Shown: positions 26,474 to 35,162 of the stretch, one piece after another
Numbering within the stretch: position 1 is the stretch's first letter
Layout: every line of letters starts with the position of its first letter
DNA from: Vallitalea okinawensis
Lineage (GTDB): Bacteria; Bacillota; Clostridia; Lachnospirales; PQDH01
Reading direction: 5' to 3'
DNA: 64,000 bases
Assembly (NCBI RefSeq): GCF_002964605.1
Contig: NZ_PQDH01000009.1
Span: 1 to 64,000 of the forward strand
The notes under the pieces: generated by a model
The model's input: only the letters and a program-made list of their open reading frames with translations
What the model was told of the DNA's origin: nothing
Database searches by the model: none
Translations under genes and position numbers: made by a program

Positions 26474-27927
26474 TATAGATGTCTCCTCCTTAACCATACG
26501 CTTATACCGTATACGATAACTATAAGTGGTAATAGTATGATAAAGAATCCAGCATATAATAAAGCTTGAGTTTGATCTAATACCAATCTTTCTAGCATTT
26601 CACTTTTTGGTAATATAGATATACTATCTTCTTGATCGGATAACCAGTTAGCTCCATTAATCAGGAAATCTAAGTTACCAGTAGAAGCAATTAAACTATC
26701 TTCCATAATAGCTGAAGTACTTACAACGACAAGTTTAGATGTAAGTGTGGTATTTTCTATATCATTATAGTTATCTTCAGTAACTGCCACAGCAACATTA
26801 AATGGTCCTGGCACATCCCCTTCTTCCATCTCAACAGTTTGAGAATTAGGGTCAGCTTTTAAGTAAGCATCTTTTGTCGTTGTTAAAAGGGGTGTTACAT
26901 CTGTTTGACTTTTCTTCTGATCAAGTTCACGAATAGCAGCTGCCTGCGGAATAACTACGTTAAGATCATTAGCTGCTAAGCCATCTGTAATATCATGTGA
27001 TTCTAAATTTGGTAATAAAATATTTGCATAGTATCCCATCATATGAGATTTATCACCTTCTACGATTACACCTGAATCAACAGCTAAACCGTAACGTTTT
27101 AGAATACTATTGAAGTTCGGCATATCCGGTGTGTTAAAGTCCACAAAGATAATTGCTCGCCCACCGGCCTCCATATACTCCGTCACTTTTACAGTTTCAT
27201 CTTCAGTTAAATCCAATTTAGGTGAATTAATCACTATGATATTATCTTCAGCTGCTTCGATCTCATCTGTTAGAAGATTAACTTCCTTTGACTCATAGTT
27301 CTGTGATTTCAATTGCTCTGTCAAACTATAGGACAATGAGCTTTCATTATGTCCACTTACCACATAGACCATTGGTAATTCTTCTTTTATAACGTAATCT
27401 ATTGCAGAAGTTATAGCTTGTTCTGCATCCAAAGTTTGTTGTTGTGTGTATTGGTTATATGCATACATATCGTAAGGAGATACTACCCTAAAACGAGTAG
27501 GTGCATTTTCATTCACAACAATTAAACTTCCAGTTTGAATCATTTCATCCGGACCAGTCTTATACTGTTCAACAAAGTTTGGATTTAAGACCGGATCAAT
27601 GCTTTGAACATTAATGTAATTACTTGCTTTTTCATAATCTTTTAAGATATTCATAATCGTCTCATCTTCGCCTCCAGCTTCATATAAGGCATAGACGGTT
27701 ATTGGATCTTCATTATTTTCTAACAACGTTTCAGTTGTATCAGAAATAGAGAATATGCTATTTGGTGTTAAATCAAATGTTAAGTTCAATTCAGATACAA
27801 CCAAATTGACAACGATTAAGATAGCAATCAATATAAACGAAACAACTGCTGAATAGCCACCGTATCTTAATTTTTTAGATTTAAAAGAGCCTTTATTCTC
27901 TGATTTTATCTTATTTTCCTTACTCAT
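26473..27927 (-). CDS. GldG-like ABC system auxiliary protein
   Basis: The 484-residue protein has a cytoplasmic start, one membrane segment (about residues 24-46), a long outer domain and a C-terminal membrane segment before WLRRRHL. The outer domain includes EQAITSAIDYVIKEELPMVYVVSGHNE and the VEGDKSHMMGYYANILLPN region. This is the GldG/DUF4350-like (Gldg_ABC) family seen with ABC-2 permeases of unknown substrate. I start at the ATG at 27927, 7 nt after AAGGGGGT, not at the upstream TTG, which would overlap the permease gene. Confidence 0.82.
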   Translation of the reverse strand: MSKENKIKSENKGSFKSKKLRYGGYSAVVSFILIAILIVVNLVVSELNLTFDLTPNSIFSISDTTETLLENNEDPITVYALYEAGGEDETIMNILKDYEKASNYINVQSIDPVLNPNFVEQYKTGPDEMIQTGSLIVVNENAPTRFRVVSPYDMYAYNQYTQQQTLDAEQAITSAIDYVIKEELPMVYVVSGHNESSLSYSLTEQLKSQNYESKEVNLLTDEIEAAEDNIIVINSPKLDLTEDETVKVTEYMEAGGRAIIFVDFNTPDMPNFNSILKRYGLAVDSGVIVEGDKSHMMGYYANILLPNLESHDITDGLAANDLNVVIPQAAAIRELDQKKSQTDVTPLLTTTKDAYLKADPNSQTVEMEEGDVPGPFNVAVAVTEDNYNDIENTTLTSKLVVVSTSAIMEDSLIASTGNLDFLINGANWLSDQEDSISILPKSEMLERLVLDQTQALLYAGFFIILLPLIVIVYGISVWLRRRHL

Positions 27928-27940
27928 TGCTTTAACCCCC

Positions 27941-28816
27941 TTAGCTCCATCTTCTTTTCTCAACAACTTGAATTGTTAAGAATACAAAGATAGTAGTGAA
28001 TGAAATGTAGTATACAACTGTGCTAAAGTCCAAAATCCCCATATAAAAACCACTACTATAGCGGTTAATAAGAGAGAACCAATCAAGGAAGTTAACAATG
28101 ATTCCTTCATAAATTGTTGGCTTGATAAAATAACCAACTGCAATACTAGCTAGACCTAGTACACTAATAAGACCTGCTACAATCTTATTTTTTGTTGAGT
28201 TATAAATAAATGCTCCAATAGCTATTATAAGAATTGCTAAGAATATAACTGAAGATGTAACATCAGCCGGAGCAATTTGTTTGAAATTATCTATATATAG
28301 CATTAGCATAAATACTGCAAAGGTTGCTATAGCTGAAACAACTTGATTTTCAGTTAATGCTGAAATATATAAACCAATTGAAATGAATGTAGCGCCTAAT
28401 AGAATCATTCCAAAATAAGCACCTATAATTTTCGCCCATGGTAACGTACCAAAAGTGCTTAATGCTAATGGATGTAAAAAAGTTATTACTGTTGGTATAA
28501 TAAACAATGTTAAGGCTGCTAAGAATTTACCCAAAACATAACCAGAGGTATTGATAGGTGCTGTTAATATCAACTGATCTGTTTTCATTCTCTTTTCTTC
28601 TGATAATAGTCGCATGGTTAGTAAGGGGACACCTAATAATAGAATGGTAGTGATATTAGCCAATACATAAGTATAATCTGGTTCACTATAAAAGATATTA
28701 ATCATAAAAAAATAAAAACCAAACATCACCAAGAAAAATGCTATAAAACCATAAGCAATTGGTGATTTAAAGTATGATTTTAATTCTTTATTGAAGATCG
28801 CTAACATACGCTTCAC
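27941..28816 (-). CDS. ABC-2 permease, GldF-like
   Basis: The 291-residue protein has about six membrane helices, with the N-terminal MLAIFNKELKSYFKSPIAYGF typical of ABC-2 permeases and the LLTMRLLSEEKRMKTDQLILTAPI loop near residue 65, which is conserved in the Gld-type group. It forms the membrane channel with the ATPase whose gene it overlaps by 29 nt. Substrate unknown; in Bacteroidetes GldAFG is needed for gliding, but there is no other gliding gene here. Confidence 0.85.
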   Translation of the reverse strand: MKRMLAIFNKELKSYFKSPIAYGFIAFFLVMFGFYFFMINIFYSEPDYTYVLANITTILLLGVPLLTMRLLSEEKRMKTDQLILTAPINTSGYVLGKFLAALTLFIIPTVITFLHPLALSTFGTLPWAKIIGAYFGMILLGATFISIGLYISALTENQVVSAIATFAVFMLMLYIDNFKQIAPADVTSSVIFLAILIIAIGAFIYNSTKNKIVAGLISVLGLASIAVGYFIKPTIYEGIIVNFLDWFSLINRYSSGFYMGILDFSTVVYYISFTTIFVFLTIQVVEKRRWS

Positions 28817-29756
28817 CTGCTTTCTTTTGACCTGTTACTTCTAAGAAGATATCTTCTAGAGATACATCTAAAGATTTCATCATTATAATAGGATAGTCTT
28901 TTTCTTTACACACATTAAAAATTGGAATACGAATATCGATTTCATCTTCGCCTTCCACAACGATGTCAACAGATCCTTTTTCAGAAATACGATCAATTTC
29001 AGCATATTTAACACCAGGAATTTCTTTAATTGATTTAAGCACATCCGTTTTTGGTCCAACAATTCTTAAAGATAAACGATTCACTTGGTTAATAATGCGT
29101 GATAAGTTTTCTGGTGTATCACTAGCAACAATTTTTCCTTTATTAATGATAATGACACGGTCGCATACAGCACTTACTTCAGAAAGAATATGTGAGCTTA
29201 AAATAACTGTATGTTCTTTACCTAATTCTCTTACTAAAGTACGAATTTCAATAATTTGTTTTGGATCCAAACCTACAGTTGGCTCGTCAAGAATTAACAC
29301 CTCTGGATTGCCAACAAGAGCTTGTGCCAAACCAACTCTTTGTTTATAACCCTTTGACAAGTTTTTAATCAGTCGCCCGCGGACATCTTGGATTTTAACT
29401 AGTTTATATATACGCTTTTTATTTTCTTCAACCTCTTTTTTGGGTACCTTCTTTAAAGCACAAACAAAGTCAATGTACTCATCTACTGTCATATCAAAAT
29501 AAAGCGGTGGTTGCTCCGGTAAGTAACCAATCTTCTTCTTAGCTTCAATAGGATTCTCTAAGATATCAATCCCATCAATCATCGCCTCTCCATCAGTAGC
29601 AGAAATGTAACCTGTTAAGATGTTCATAGATGTAGATTTACCCGCTCCATTAGGACCTAAGAAACCAACGATTTCTCCTTTTTCTATGTTAAAATTCACA
29701 TTGTTAAGAGCCACATGCTCTCCATATTTTTTTGTTAAACCTCTGACCTCTATCAA
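28788..29756 (-). CDS. ABC transporter ATP-binding protein, GldA-like
   Basis: The 322-residue protein has Walker A GPNGAGKSTS near residue 35, Q-loop GYLPEQPPLYFDMTV near 80, signature NLSKGYKQRVGLAQAL near 130 and Walker B VLILDEPTVGLDP near 150. A C-terminal accessory domain follows. The start is the TTG at 29756 with GGGAGG 7 nt upstream; the in-frame ATG at 29771 is part of that ribosome site. It heads the gldA-gldF-gldG-DUF4340 operon. TTGTTA/TAAGAT with 17-nt spacing at 29881-29909 may be its promoter. Confidence 0.87.
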   Translation of the reverse strand: MIEVRGLTKKYGEHVALNNVNFNIEKGEIVGFLGPNGAGKSTSMNILTGYISATDGEAMIDGIDILENPIEAKKKIGYLPEQPPLYFDMTVDEYIDFVCALKKVPKKEVEENKKRIYKLVKIQDVRGRLIKNLSKGYKQRVGLAQALVGNPEVLILDEPTVGLDPKQIIEIRTLVRELGKEHTVILSSHILSEVSAVCDRVIIINKGKIVASDTPENLSRIINQVNRLSLRIVGPKTDVLKSIKEIPGVKYAEIDRISEKGSVDIVVEGEDEIDIRIPIFNVCKEKDYPIIMMKSLDVSLEDIFLEVTGQKKAGEAYVSDLQ

Positions 29757-29880
29757 GCGTATACCTCCCATTCTCTAATCTTTCTTTATTTTACTTAATA
29801 ATCATGAATAGAATATGAATAAATTGTTAAATTCTTACCCTTCAGAATGAACCCTTTTTCATGATTTAATGCAGTTTTCC

Positions 29881-29909
29881 ATCTTACATAGGATACCATG
29901 TTTTAACAA
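29881..29909 (-). promoter_or_regulatory. Possible promoter of the Gld-type ABC operon
   Basis: TTGTTA (29904-29909) and TAAGAT (29881-29886) on the minus strand are separated by 17 nt, with a TG just before the -10. They lie 125 nt before the TTG start. The remaining 29910-30069 shows nothing else. Confidence 0.4.
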
Positions 29910-30069
29910 GTTTTTAAAGCATACAAGCCTTATTTATACAATTATTAACAATATATTATAAAGTTATGACTTGATTTTAACAGATTGCTCATTTACTTTT
30001 AAATCGCTTAGCATATTCACTAATATTTCTCTGTTTTTCTTGTACATGCCGTCTAACCAGTTTATGTAC

Positions 30070-30097
30070 AAAAAGAGGCTAGGAAAATCCTAGCCTC
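30070..30097 (-). terminator. Rho-independent terminator after the nitroreductase gene
   Basis: GAGGCTAGGA and TCCTAGCCTC form a perfect 10-bp stem, followed on the minus strand by TTTTTGT. The same hairpin recurs at 31669. Confidence 0.8.
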
Positions 30098-30122
30098 AGA
30101 CTGTAGATAAAAGGTTATTTTT

Positions 30123-30929
30123 CTATCTTATACTACAAACATATTCTGTTAACTCGCTTAGAGGAGATATTTGCGGATTCTCTACAACGTAATTACTCTT
30201 ACCACTGGACATTACGTAATGGGATATTGCTATTCCCATATCCAACATTTGAATATCATAGCCTGCTTTTAAACCATCATAACCCGGTGTTCTTTCTAAA
30301 TAGAAATGTGCAGTTCCTTCATCATTCATAATAACTCGCCATGGCTGCTTATTCGATGCACTTGGTGCAAGTCTAACCATTTCTAAATGATTTTTAGATC
30401 TAGGATCATTCATCTTATTTGTAAAATCATATTTGTAGAATAGGTCATCAAAGTCCTTACGCTTATCTCCTTCAACCATTTTTCTAAAGGCTTTTTCTTT
30501 GAGTCCTTGTCTTCTAGCAGCCTTTCCTACCGGGCTTATGATAGGAATAAACTCATCGGATTCTAACTTTTGACTGATAGCCAATTCTTCTCTTTTAAAT
30601 GTAGCACCCAACCAACAAGTACCTAGACCATAACTTTCTAAATATAGTACAAGATTTTCAAATACAAATCCACAATCCAGTAAACTATCTTTTTCATTTT
30701 TACAGATGGCTATTAAGAATGCAGGTGCTTTACTAATCACGCCATATGTCCCTATTTTCCCATTTAGTTTACCATGTGTCTCTTTTAATATAATCCTGGT
30801 TTTATTACCATTTGGACCTATCAAGTTTTCTCTTTTAGAAATATACTTATTGATTAGATTGACTTCCTTTTCTGTTAAACTTTCTCCCGAGAAAGTCCGT
30901 ACTGACTTTCTAGTTAAAATACTCTCCAT
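30123..30929 (-). CDS. Nitroreductase-family protein
   Basis: The 268-residue protein has ILTRKSVRTFSGE at the N-terminus (FMN-phosphate binding in the family), VLYLESYGLGTCWLG near 95-110 and a conserved APSASNKQPWRV loop near residue 185. The order is that of the 'putative TM nitroreductase' (TM1586-like) group. It is an FMN-dependent NAD(P)H oxidoreductase with unknown substrate, possibly a detoxification enzyme. GGGAGG precedes the ATG. An operator-like 17-mer upstream (30984) is shared with the neighbouring tetR gene, so TetR-type control by an inducing compound is likely. Confidence 0.8.
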   Translation of the reverse strand: MESILTRKSVRTFSGESLTEKEVNLINKYISKRENLIGPNGNKTRIILKETHGKLNGKIGTYGVISKAPAFLIAICKNEKDSLLDCGFVFENLVLYLESYGLGTCWLGATFKREELAISQKLESDEFIPIISPVGKAARRQGLKEKAFRKMVEGDKRKDFDDLFYKYDFTNKMNDPRSKNHLEMVRLAPSASNKQPWRVIMNDEGTAHFYLERTPGYDGLKAGYDIQMLDMGIAISHYVMSSGKSNYVVENPQISPLSELTEYVCSIR

Positions 30930-30983
30930 TTTTTACCTCCCGTGATATCTTAGTAATTATCATTAGAAATGCTCTTTTATCAT

Positions 30984-31000
30984 TCATAGTAGTAGGTAGG
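30984..31000. promoter_or_regulatory. Putative TetR operator upstream of the nitroreductase gene
   Basis: TCATAGTAGTAGGTAGG matches the sequence in the tetR promoter (31606-31622) at 16 of 17 positions. It lies 55-71 nt before the nitroreductase ATG. Confidence 0.5.
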
Positions 31001-31035
31001 TTATTGTGTAAAATATAAGTAACCTTAAAGGCTAC

Positions 31036-31593
31036 TTATGATTTGTCTAAAATACTGAATATAACTTCTTTTACTTTCTCTTTATGACTTTCCTTACTTG
31101 CTAATTGGTACAAAACTGCACCTTTTATGGCATATAAAATAAGCTCTGCTGTACCTTCAACATCCTCTACAAGAAAATAACCCTGTTCAATTCCTAAAAT
31201 TAATGTATCAATAATAGATTTTCTCTCTGCTCTATTGATCTCGATTAAGATATTTGCCATTGAATCAGGAATACTATTGATTTGTGACTGTAAAGATGAA
31301 ATCGGACAATTGGCTTCTTCGTCAACTTCCAATAATAATGCATCAATCCAATAATTCAGCCGTTCTCTTGCATCATCATATCCTAAGGACTCCTTATACA
31401 TAGAGAAGCCATTACGTACCAGTTGTTCACATACTGCCACTCCCAATTGTTCTTTTTTGGGATAATGGTGATGCAATGTTGCCTTTGTTATGCCAATGAT
31501 CTCTGATAAGTCTTTATAACTAAAACTATCATAGCCATATTTCTTAATTAATTTTAATGCTACTTCTATAATCTCTTGTTTTCTATTTTCCAT
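31036..31593 (-). CDS. TetR-family transcriptional repressor
   Basis: The 185-residue protein has the TetR helix-turn-helix YKDLSEIIGITKATLHHHYPKKEQLG (residues 24-49) and a helical ligand-binding domain. The YxDxxxxIG and HYP-KEQL spacing fits the family. It probably represses itself and the nitroreductase gene that lies 106 nt downstream on the same strand. The shared 17-mer is found in both promoters. Its inducer is unknown. Confidence 0.85.
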   Translation of the reverse strand: MENRKQEIIEVALKLIKKYGYDSFSYKDLSEIIGITKATLHHHYPKKEQLGVAVCEQLVRNGFSMYKESLGYDDARERLNYWIDALLLEVDEEANCPISSLQSQINSIPDSMANILIEINRAERKSIIDTLILGIEQGYFLVEDVEGTAELILYAIKGAVLYQLASKESHKEKVKEVIFSILDKS

Positions 31594-31599
31594 ATTTAA

Positions 31600-31629
31600 A
31601 TTTTATCATACTAGTAGGTAGGGTGTCAA
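31600..31629 (-). promoter_or_regulatory. tetR promoter with embedded operator
   Basis: A perfect TTGACA (31624-31629) and TAAAAT (31600-31605) are separated by 18 nt on the minus strand. The putative operator TCATACTAGTAGGTAGG (31606-31622) fills the spacer, a position that would exclude polymerase. Confidence 0.6.
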
Positions 31630-31668
31630 GATCATTATTCGAAAGACCCTTGATTTTATCAATAGCCT

Positions 31669-31691
31669 GAGGCTAGGAAAATCCTAGCCTC
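31669..31691 (-). terminator. Terminator-like hairpin after the amino-acid ABC operon
   Basis: The 23-nt hairpin GAGGCTAGGA-aaa-TCCTAGCCTC is identical to that at 30075-30097. The minus-strand T-run is missing here, so termination efficiency is uncertain. Confidence 0.45.
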
Positions 31692-31716
31692 TCTGAAGAA
31701 AATAATATATATGAAA

Positions 31717-32439
31717 TTATAAGACCTTACTTAAGAATTCTTTTGTTCGTGGATGTTGTGGATTATCGAAGATTTGTTCAGGTGTTCCCTCTTCTGCGAT
31801 AATTCCTTCATCCATGAACAATACTCGTGAAGCTACTTCTTTAGCAAAACCCATCTCATGGGTTACTACTACCATGGTCATACCTTCGTTACCGAGTTGC
31901 TTCATAACCTCTAAAACTTCACCAACCATTTCTGGATCTAATGCTGAGGTGGGTTCATCAAAGAGCATCACATCCGGTTTCATGGCTAAAGCTCTAACAA
32001 TGGCTATACGTTGTTTTTGTCCACCTGAAAGCTGTTTAGGATAAGCTGTTGCTTTATCTTCTAACCCAACTCTTTCGAGTAGCTCCATAGCTTCTTTCTC
32101 TGCCTGCTCTTTCGATATTTTTTTCACTTTCATTGGACCTATAGTGATATTATCCAACACCTTCTTATGGGGGAATAGATTAAAGTGTTGAAAGACCATA
32201 CCCATTTTCTGACGATGACTATTAATGTTTATTTTTTTACTGGTTATATCCGTTCCTTCAAAGATGATCTGTCCATCTGTTGGTTCTTCAAGGAGGTTAA
32301 GACATCTAAGAAAAGTACTCTTTCCTGATCCACTTGGACCAATGACGACCACAACCTCCCCCTTTTCAATGGAGTTATTGATGCCTTTTAAGACATGTAG
32401 CTCATTAAATTTTTTATGCAAATTCTTAACGGCAATCAC
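31717..32439 (-). CDS. Polar amino acid ABC transporter ATP-binding protein
   Basis: The 240-residue protein has Walker [10 protein letters not shown] near residue 34, Q-loop [16 protein letters not shown] near 80, signature [11 protein letters not shown] near 137 and Walker [15 protein letters not shown] near 158. It is GlnQ/HisP-like and powers import. The GTG at 32439 has AAAGGAGG 10 nt upstream and overlaps the permease gene by 14 nt. It is the last gene of a binding protein-permease-ATPase operon controlled by a putative ArgR site. Confidence 0.92.
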   Translation of the reverse strand: MIAVKNLHKKFNELHVLKGINNSIEKGEVVVVIGPSGSGKSTFLRCLNLLEEPTDGQIIFEGTDITSKKININSHRQKMGMVFQHFNLFPHKKVLDNITIGPMKVKKISKEQAEKEAMELLERVGLEDKATAYPKQLSGGQKQRIAIVRALAMKPDVMLFDEPTSALDPEMVGEVLEVMKQLGNEGMTMVVVTHEMGFAKEVASRVLFMDEGIIAEEGTPEQIFDNPQHPRTKEFLSKVL

Positions 32440-33139
32440 TGGCTCTTAACCTCCTTTCAACTTGACGCATAATCGTTGTAAATATTGTAGTGAGGCATAA
32501 GTATATGAAGGCTGCCATCAATAATGGTTCTGTTGCTGAATAGGTTTGAGAGATGATGGTATTGGCTACTCTCGTAATATCAAATCCTGCTATAAAGCCA
32601 ATTACTGCTGTCTCTTTTAATAAGACAATAAATTCACTTACTAGTGTAGGTAGAATCTTAGTAACAGCTTGAGGAATGATGATCAATCGCATGGTCATTA
32701 CGTGTCCCATACCAAGAGATCTAGCTGCCTCCATCTGCCCCTTATCGATTCCTTGTATACCTGCACGGATAATCTCAGCTACGTAAGCGCCACTATTAAT
32801 TCCGAAAGCTATGGCACCTATGAGCAGCTTTGGCAAGCTAGAACTTGCAAATACCACTAAGTAGATGAACATGATTTGTATCATCGCAGGCGTTCCACGA
32901 ATAATATCTGTATAGAGGGTAGCAAGGAAGCGTAGCAACTTATGCTTAGAAAGCTTACATAAAGCTACAACGATACCTATTACTAGTCCAATGATTAATG
33001 CTAAGAAGGTTAACTCCAATGTGAAAATTGTCCCCTCTACCCAGTACATATACCTTGGATATCCTCCCATAGGTTCTGGTCCTAGAACCACCTGATAGAA
33101 GTTTTCAAACCATTCCATTATTGTCACATAGATGTCCAT
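32426..33139 (-). CDS. Polar amino acid ABC transporter permease
   Basis: The 237-residue HisM/GlnP-type permease has about five membrane helices and the EAA loop [24 protein letters not shown] near residue 135. Typical N-terminal transport motif [16 protein letters not shown]. It forms the channel for the binding protein and ATPase of the same operon. It starts 23 nt after the binding-protein gene. Confidence 0.9.
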   Translation of the reverse strand: MDIYVTIMEWFENFYQVVLGPEPMGGYPRYMYWVEGTIFTLELTFLALIIGLVIGIVVALCKLSKHKLLRFLATLYTDIIRGTPAMIQIMFIYLVVFASSSLPKLLIGAIAFGINSGAYVAEIIRAGIQGIDKGQMEAARSLGMGHVMTMRLIIIPQAVTKILPTLVSEFIVLLKETAVIGFIAGFDITRVANTIISQTYSATEPLLMAAFIYLCLTTIFTTIMRQVERRLRASDCR

Positions 33140-33162
33140 TTCCCCACCTCAATTTCTAATAC

Positions 33163-33984
33163 TTATTCTACACTTGCATCTTTAAAATATTGATTGTAAA
33201 ACTCATCATAAGTTCCGTCTTCTTTAATAGTTTTTAATGTATCGTTAACTGCTTTTAACAGTTCTTCATTTCCTTTAGGTACTGCAATAGCATATTCTTC
33301 ATGAGATAGCGCTTCATCAAGAATAACTGTCCCCTCATTATTAGCAATAAGTTTTTTAGCAGGTTCTTGATCGATAACCACTGCATCTACCTTACCATTC
33401 ATTAAGTCCATAACCGCTGCATACCCAGCATTAAAACTTTGAACGTCTGATCCTTCAATATCTTTAGCTAACATTTCACCAGTTGTACCAATCTGTGCAC
33501 CTATTTTTTTATTAACTAAATCATCCGGACCATTGATCTCCGTATTATCTGCTAACTTAATGATCACCTGTGTAGATACAAAATATGGATCAGAGAAATC
33601 AACATGTTGCTTTCTTTCTTCTGTTACTGTTAAGCCTGCAGCTACAAAATCAACTTTTCCTGCTTGTAATGCTGGAATCAAAGAATCAAAGGCCATGTTC
33701 TCAATGACAAGTTCTTTATCAATTGTACTAGCAATGGCTTCTGAGATATCTATATCAAAACCAACGACTTTATTTCCTGACATGTATTCAAAGGGTGCAA
33801 ATTCTGCATTAGTTCCCATCACAATTGTGGTTACTTCATCTTCATTAGTTTTCTCTTCCTTTTTCTCAGCTTCTTTTTCTACCACTGTCTCTTTCTCTTC
33901 TACTGATGCATTGGTTGCTGAGCACCCTGCTAATGTAAATAATCCTATTATTAATATAATGAATGATAACATACTCTTTTTCAT
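33163..33984 (-). CDS. Polar amino acid ABC transporter substrate-binding lipoprotein
   Basis: The 273-residue protein has a lipoprotein signal peptide with lipobox LAGC (Cys near residue 21). A Glu/Lys-rich linker follows, then a family 3 solute-binding fold: MGTNAEFAPFEYMSGNKVVGFDIDI near residue 54-80 and DFVAAGLTVTEERKQHVDFS near 115-135, with the family Arg and Asp that contact the amino-acid backbone. It captures the substrate outside the cell. The ArgR-type operator in the promoter suggests arginine or a related basic amino acid. Confidence 0.9.
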   Translation of the reverse strand: MKKSMLSFIILIIGLFTLAGCSATNASVEEKETVVEKEAEKKEEKTNEDEVTTIVMGTNAEFAPFEYMSGNKVVGFDIDISEAIASTIDKELVIENMAFDSLIPALQAGKVDFVAAGLTVTEERKQHVDFSDPYFVSTQVIIKLADNTEINGPDDLVNKKIGAQIGTTGEMLAKDIEGSDVQSFNAGYAAVMDLMNGKVDAVVIDQEPAKKLIANNEGTVILDEALSHEEYAIAVPKGNEELLKAVNDTLKTIKEDGTYDEFYNQYFKDASVE

Positions 33985-34019
33985 AATTTATTTCCTCCCC
34001 AAATAAGTAGTTTTGTATT

Positions 34020-34048
34020 ATTATACATATAAATGAATATTAATTCAA
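34020..34048 (-). promoter_or_regulatory. Sigma-A promoter of the amino-acid ABC operon
   Basis: TTGAAT (34043-34048) and a perfect TATAAT (34020-34025) on the minus strand, 17 nt apart. The binding-protein ATG follows at 33984 with GGGGAGG before it. Confidence 0.7.
34034..34047. promoter_or_regulatory. ARG-box-like operator for ArgR
   Basis: TGAAT-taat-ATTCA is a perfect match to the ArgR half-site pattern TGAATwwwwATTCA. It overlaps the -35 element and spacer of the transporter promoter. A second, weaker copy (TGAATAAATATACG on minus) is at 34067-34080. Confidence 0.6.
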
Positions 34049-34223
34049 TAGTTATTTTAAAATTTACGTATATTTATTCATTTCATGCAAATACGGCATG
34101 TATATTAATAATATTTATGCAAAATGCTTATAAATATTTATATTAATTTTGCAACATTACCTTGTTTTTCTTTAATTTCACCCTTAATGTCAAGTGTCTA
34201 GACTAAAGAAAGTATATTTATAC

Positions 34224-34261
34224 AAAGAAAGAGAATGAATATGCACTCATCCTCTTTCTTT
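34224..34261 (-). terminator. Terminator after the LUD-domain gene
   Basis: AAAGAAAGAG and CTCTTTCTTT form a stem around a partly paired loop, with TTTGTAT following on the minus strand. Confidence 0.65.
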
Positions 34262-34286
34262 CCCCTATTGATAGATACTGAAGCTT

Positions 34287-34925
34287 TTAGTAACCTACTT
34301 CGTCAGCAACCATTATAATATGTATACGGTTTTTAAATTTCATTCCATGGTGAATAATTGTTGTATAGTTACACATACGATCTGGTATTTGACAGTCTTC
34401 ACATTCACCTGATTCTATACAAGGTGTTTTATGCCCAATCCTCTTTACATTAAGGGGGGCAATATCCTTAAGTCTTTTGAATCCATCTTCAATAGTAGGT
34501 ACAATTTTGTTAACCCCTGCAATAATAACTACTTCTTTAGGACCAAAAATCATACCTGCTACTCGATTACCAGTACAATCATTATTGATTAATTCACCAT
34601 TCTTTGTTATTGCATTAGTCCCAGTAACAAGATAATCAGCTAACATGGATTGGCGCATACACTCTACTGTATCTGGCCAAGAAGGTTGATTATAGCGATC
34701 ATATAATTCATAAGAACCTTCTCTAAAGAACTCCACCAATCCCATTTCATTTAATGTTATTGAACCACCGAGGGCAATTGATGCTTCCTCTGGTATGATA
34801 TCATTAACGATCTTTTTTGCCTCATTTAAATCATTGGCTAGATAAGCATCGTAATGTTTTTCTTTTAATTTATTGACCATTTTTTCTGCTTTACATGTAT
34901 AATGCCATTTTCTTATTTTGTCCAT
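34287..34925 (-). CDS. LUD-domain (DUF162) protein
   Basis: The 212-residue protein is a stand-alone LUD domain, with IALGGSITLNEMGLVEFFREG near residue 52 and GNRVAGMIFGPKEVVIIAGVNKI near 120. A C-terminal Cys cluster (CIESGECEDCQIPDRMCN) may bind a metal or Fe-S cluster. The family includes LutC of lactate oxidation, but this small Cys-containing form is common in anaerobes and its role is unknown. I start at the ATG at 34925 (MDKIRKWHY) with AGAGGAG 9 nt upstream; the ATG at 34955 has no comparable site. Monocistronic. Confidence 0.8.
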   Translation of the reverse strand: MDKIRKWHYTCKAEKMVNKLKEKHYDAYLANDLNEAKKIVNDIIPEEASIALGGSITLNEMGLVEFFREGSYELYDRYNQPSWPDTVECMRQSMLADYLVTGTNAITKNGELINNDCTGNRVAGMIFGPKEVVIIAGVNKIVPTIEDGFKRLKDIAPLNVKRIGHKTPCIESGECEDCQIPDRMCNYTTIIHHGMKFKNRIHIIMVADEVGY

Positions 34926-35051
34926 AACTAACAACTCCTCTAACTGTATTCTCATCCTATTTCCATTATAGATATAAACAACTTTCTCATGTACCTGAAT
35001 CTAAGTTTTCCTAACATCCGCAGATTTTTACCAAATATACCTCAGTATTAT

Positions 35052-35091
35052 GAAAAGACCCTCATACTTTTCTATATGTACAGGGTCTTCA
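35052..35091 (-). terminator. Terminator of the GH105 operon
   Basis: AAGACCCT pairs with AGGGTCTT on the minus strand across a 19-nt loop, followed by TTC and AT-rich DNA. Confidence 0.6.
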
Positions 35092-35100
35092 CATTTCCTT

Positions 35101-35160
35101 TCAATTATTATGAGTATTGAAGTCTGGTATTAACGTAATGGGCGCATATTGTGTAACCAT
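35101..35160 (-). CDS. 19-residue ORF with good ribosome site
   Basis: MVTQYAPITLIPDFNTHNN starts at 35160, with AAAGGAG 7 nt upstream encoded in the last codons of the GH105 gene, and ends just before the terminator. It could be a small peptide or the surviving first codons of a lost operon gene. No family recognised. Confidence 0.35.
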   Translation of the reverse strand: MVTQYAPITLIPDFNTHNN

Positions 35161-35162
35161 CA

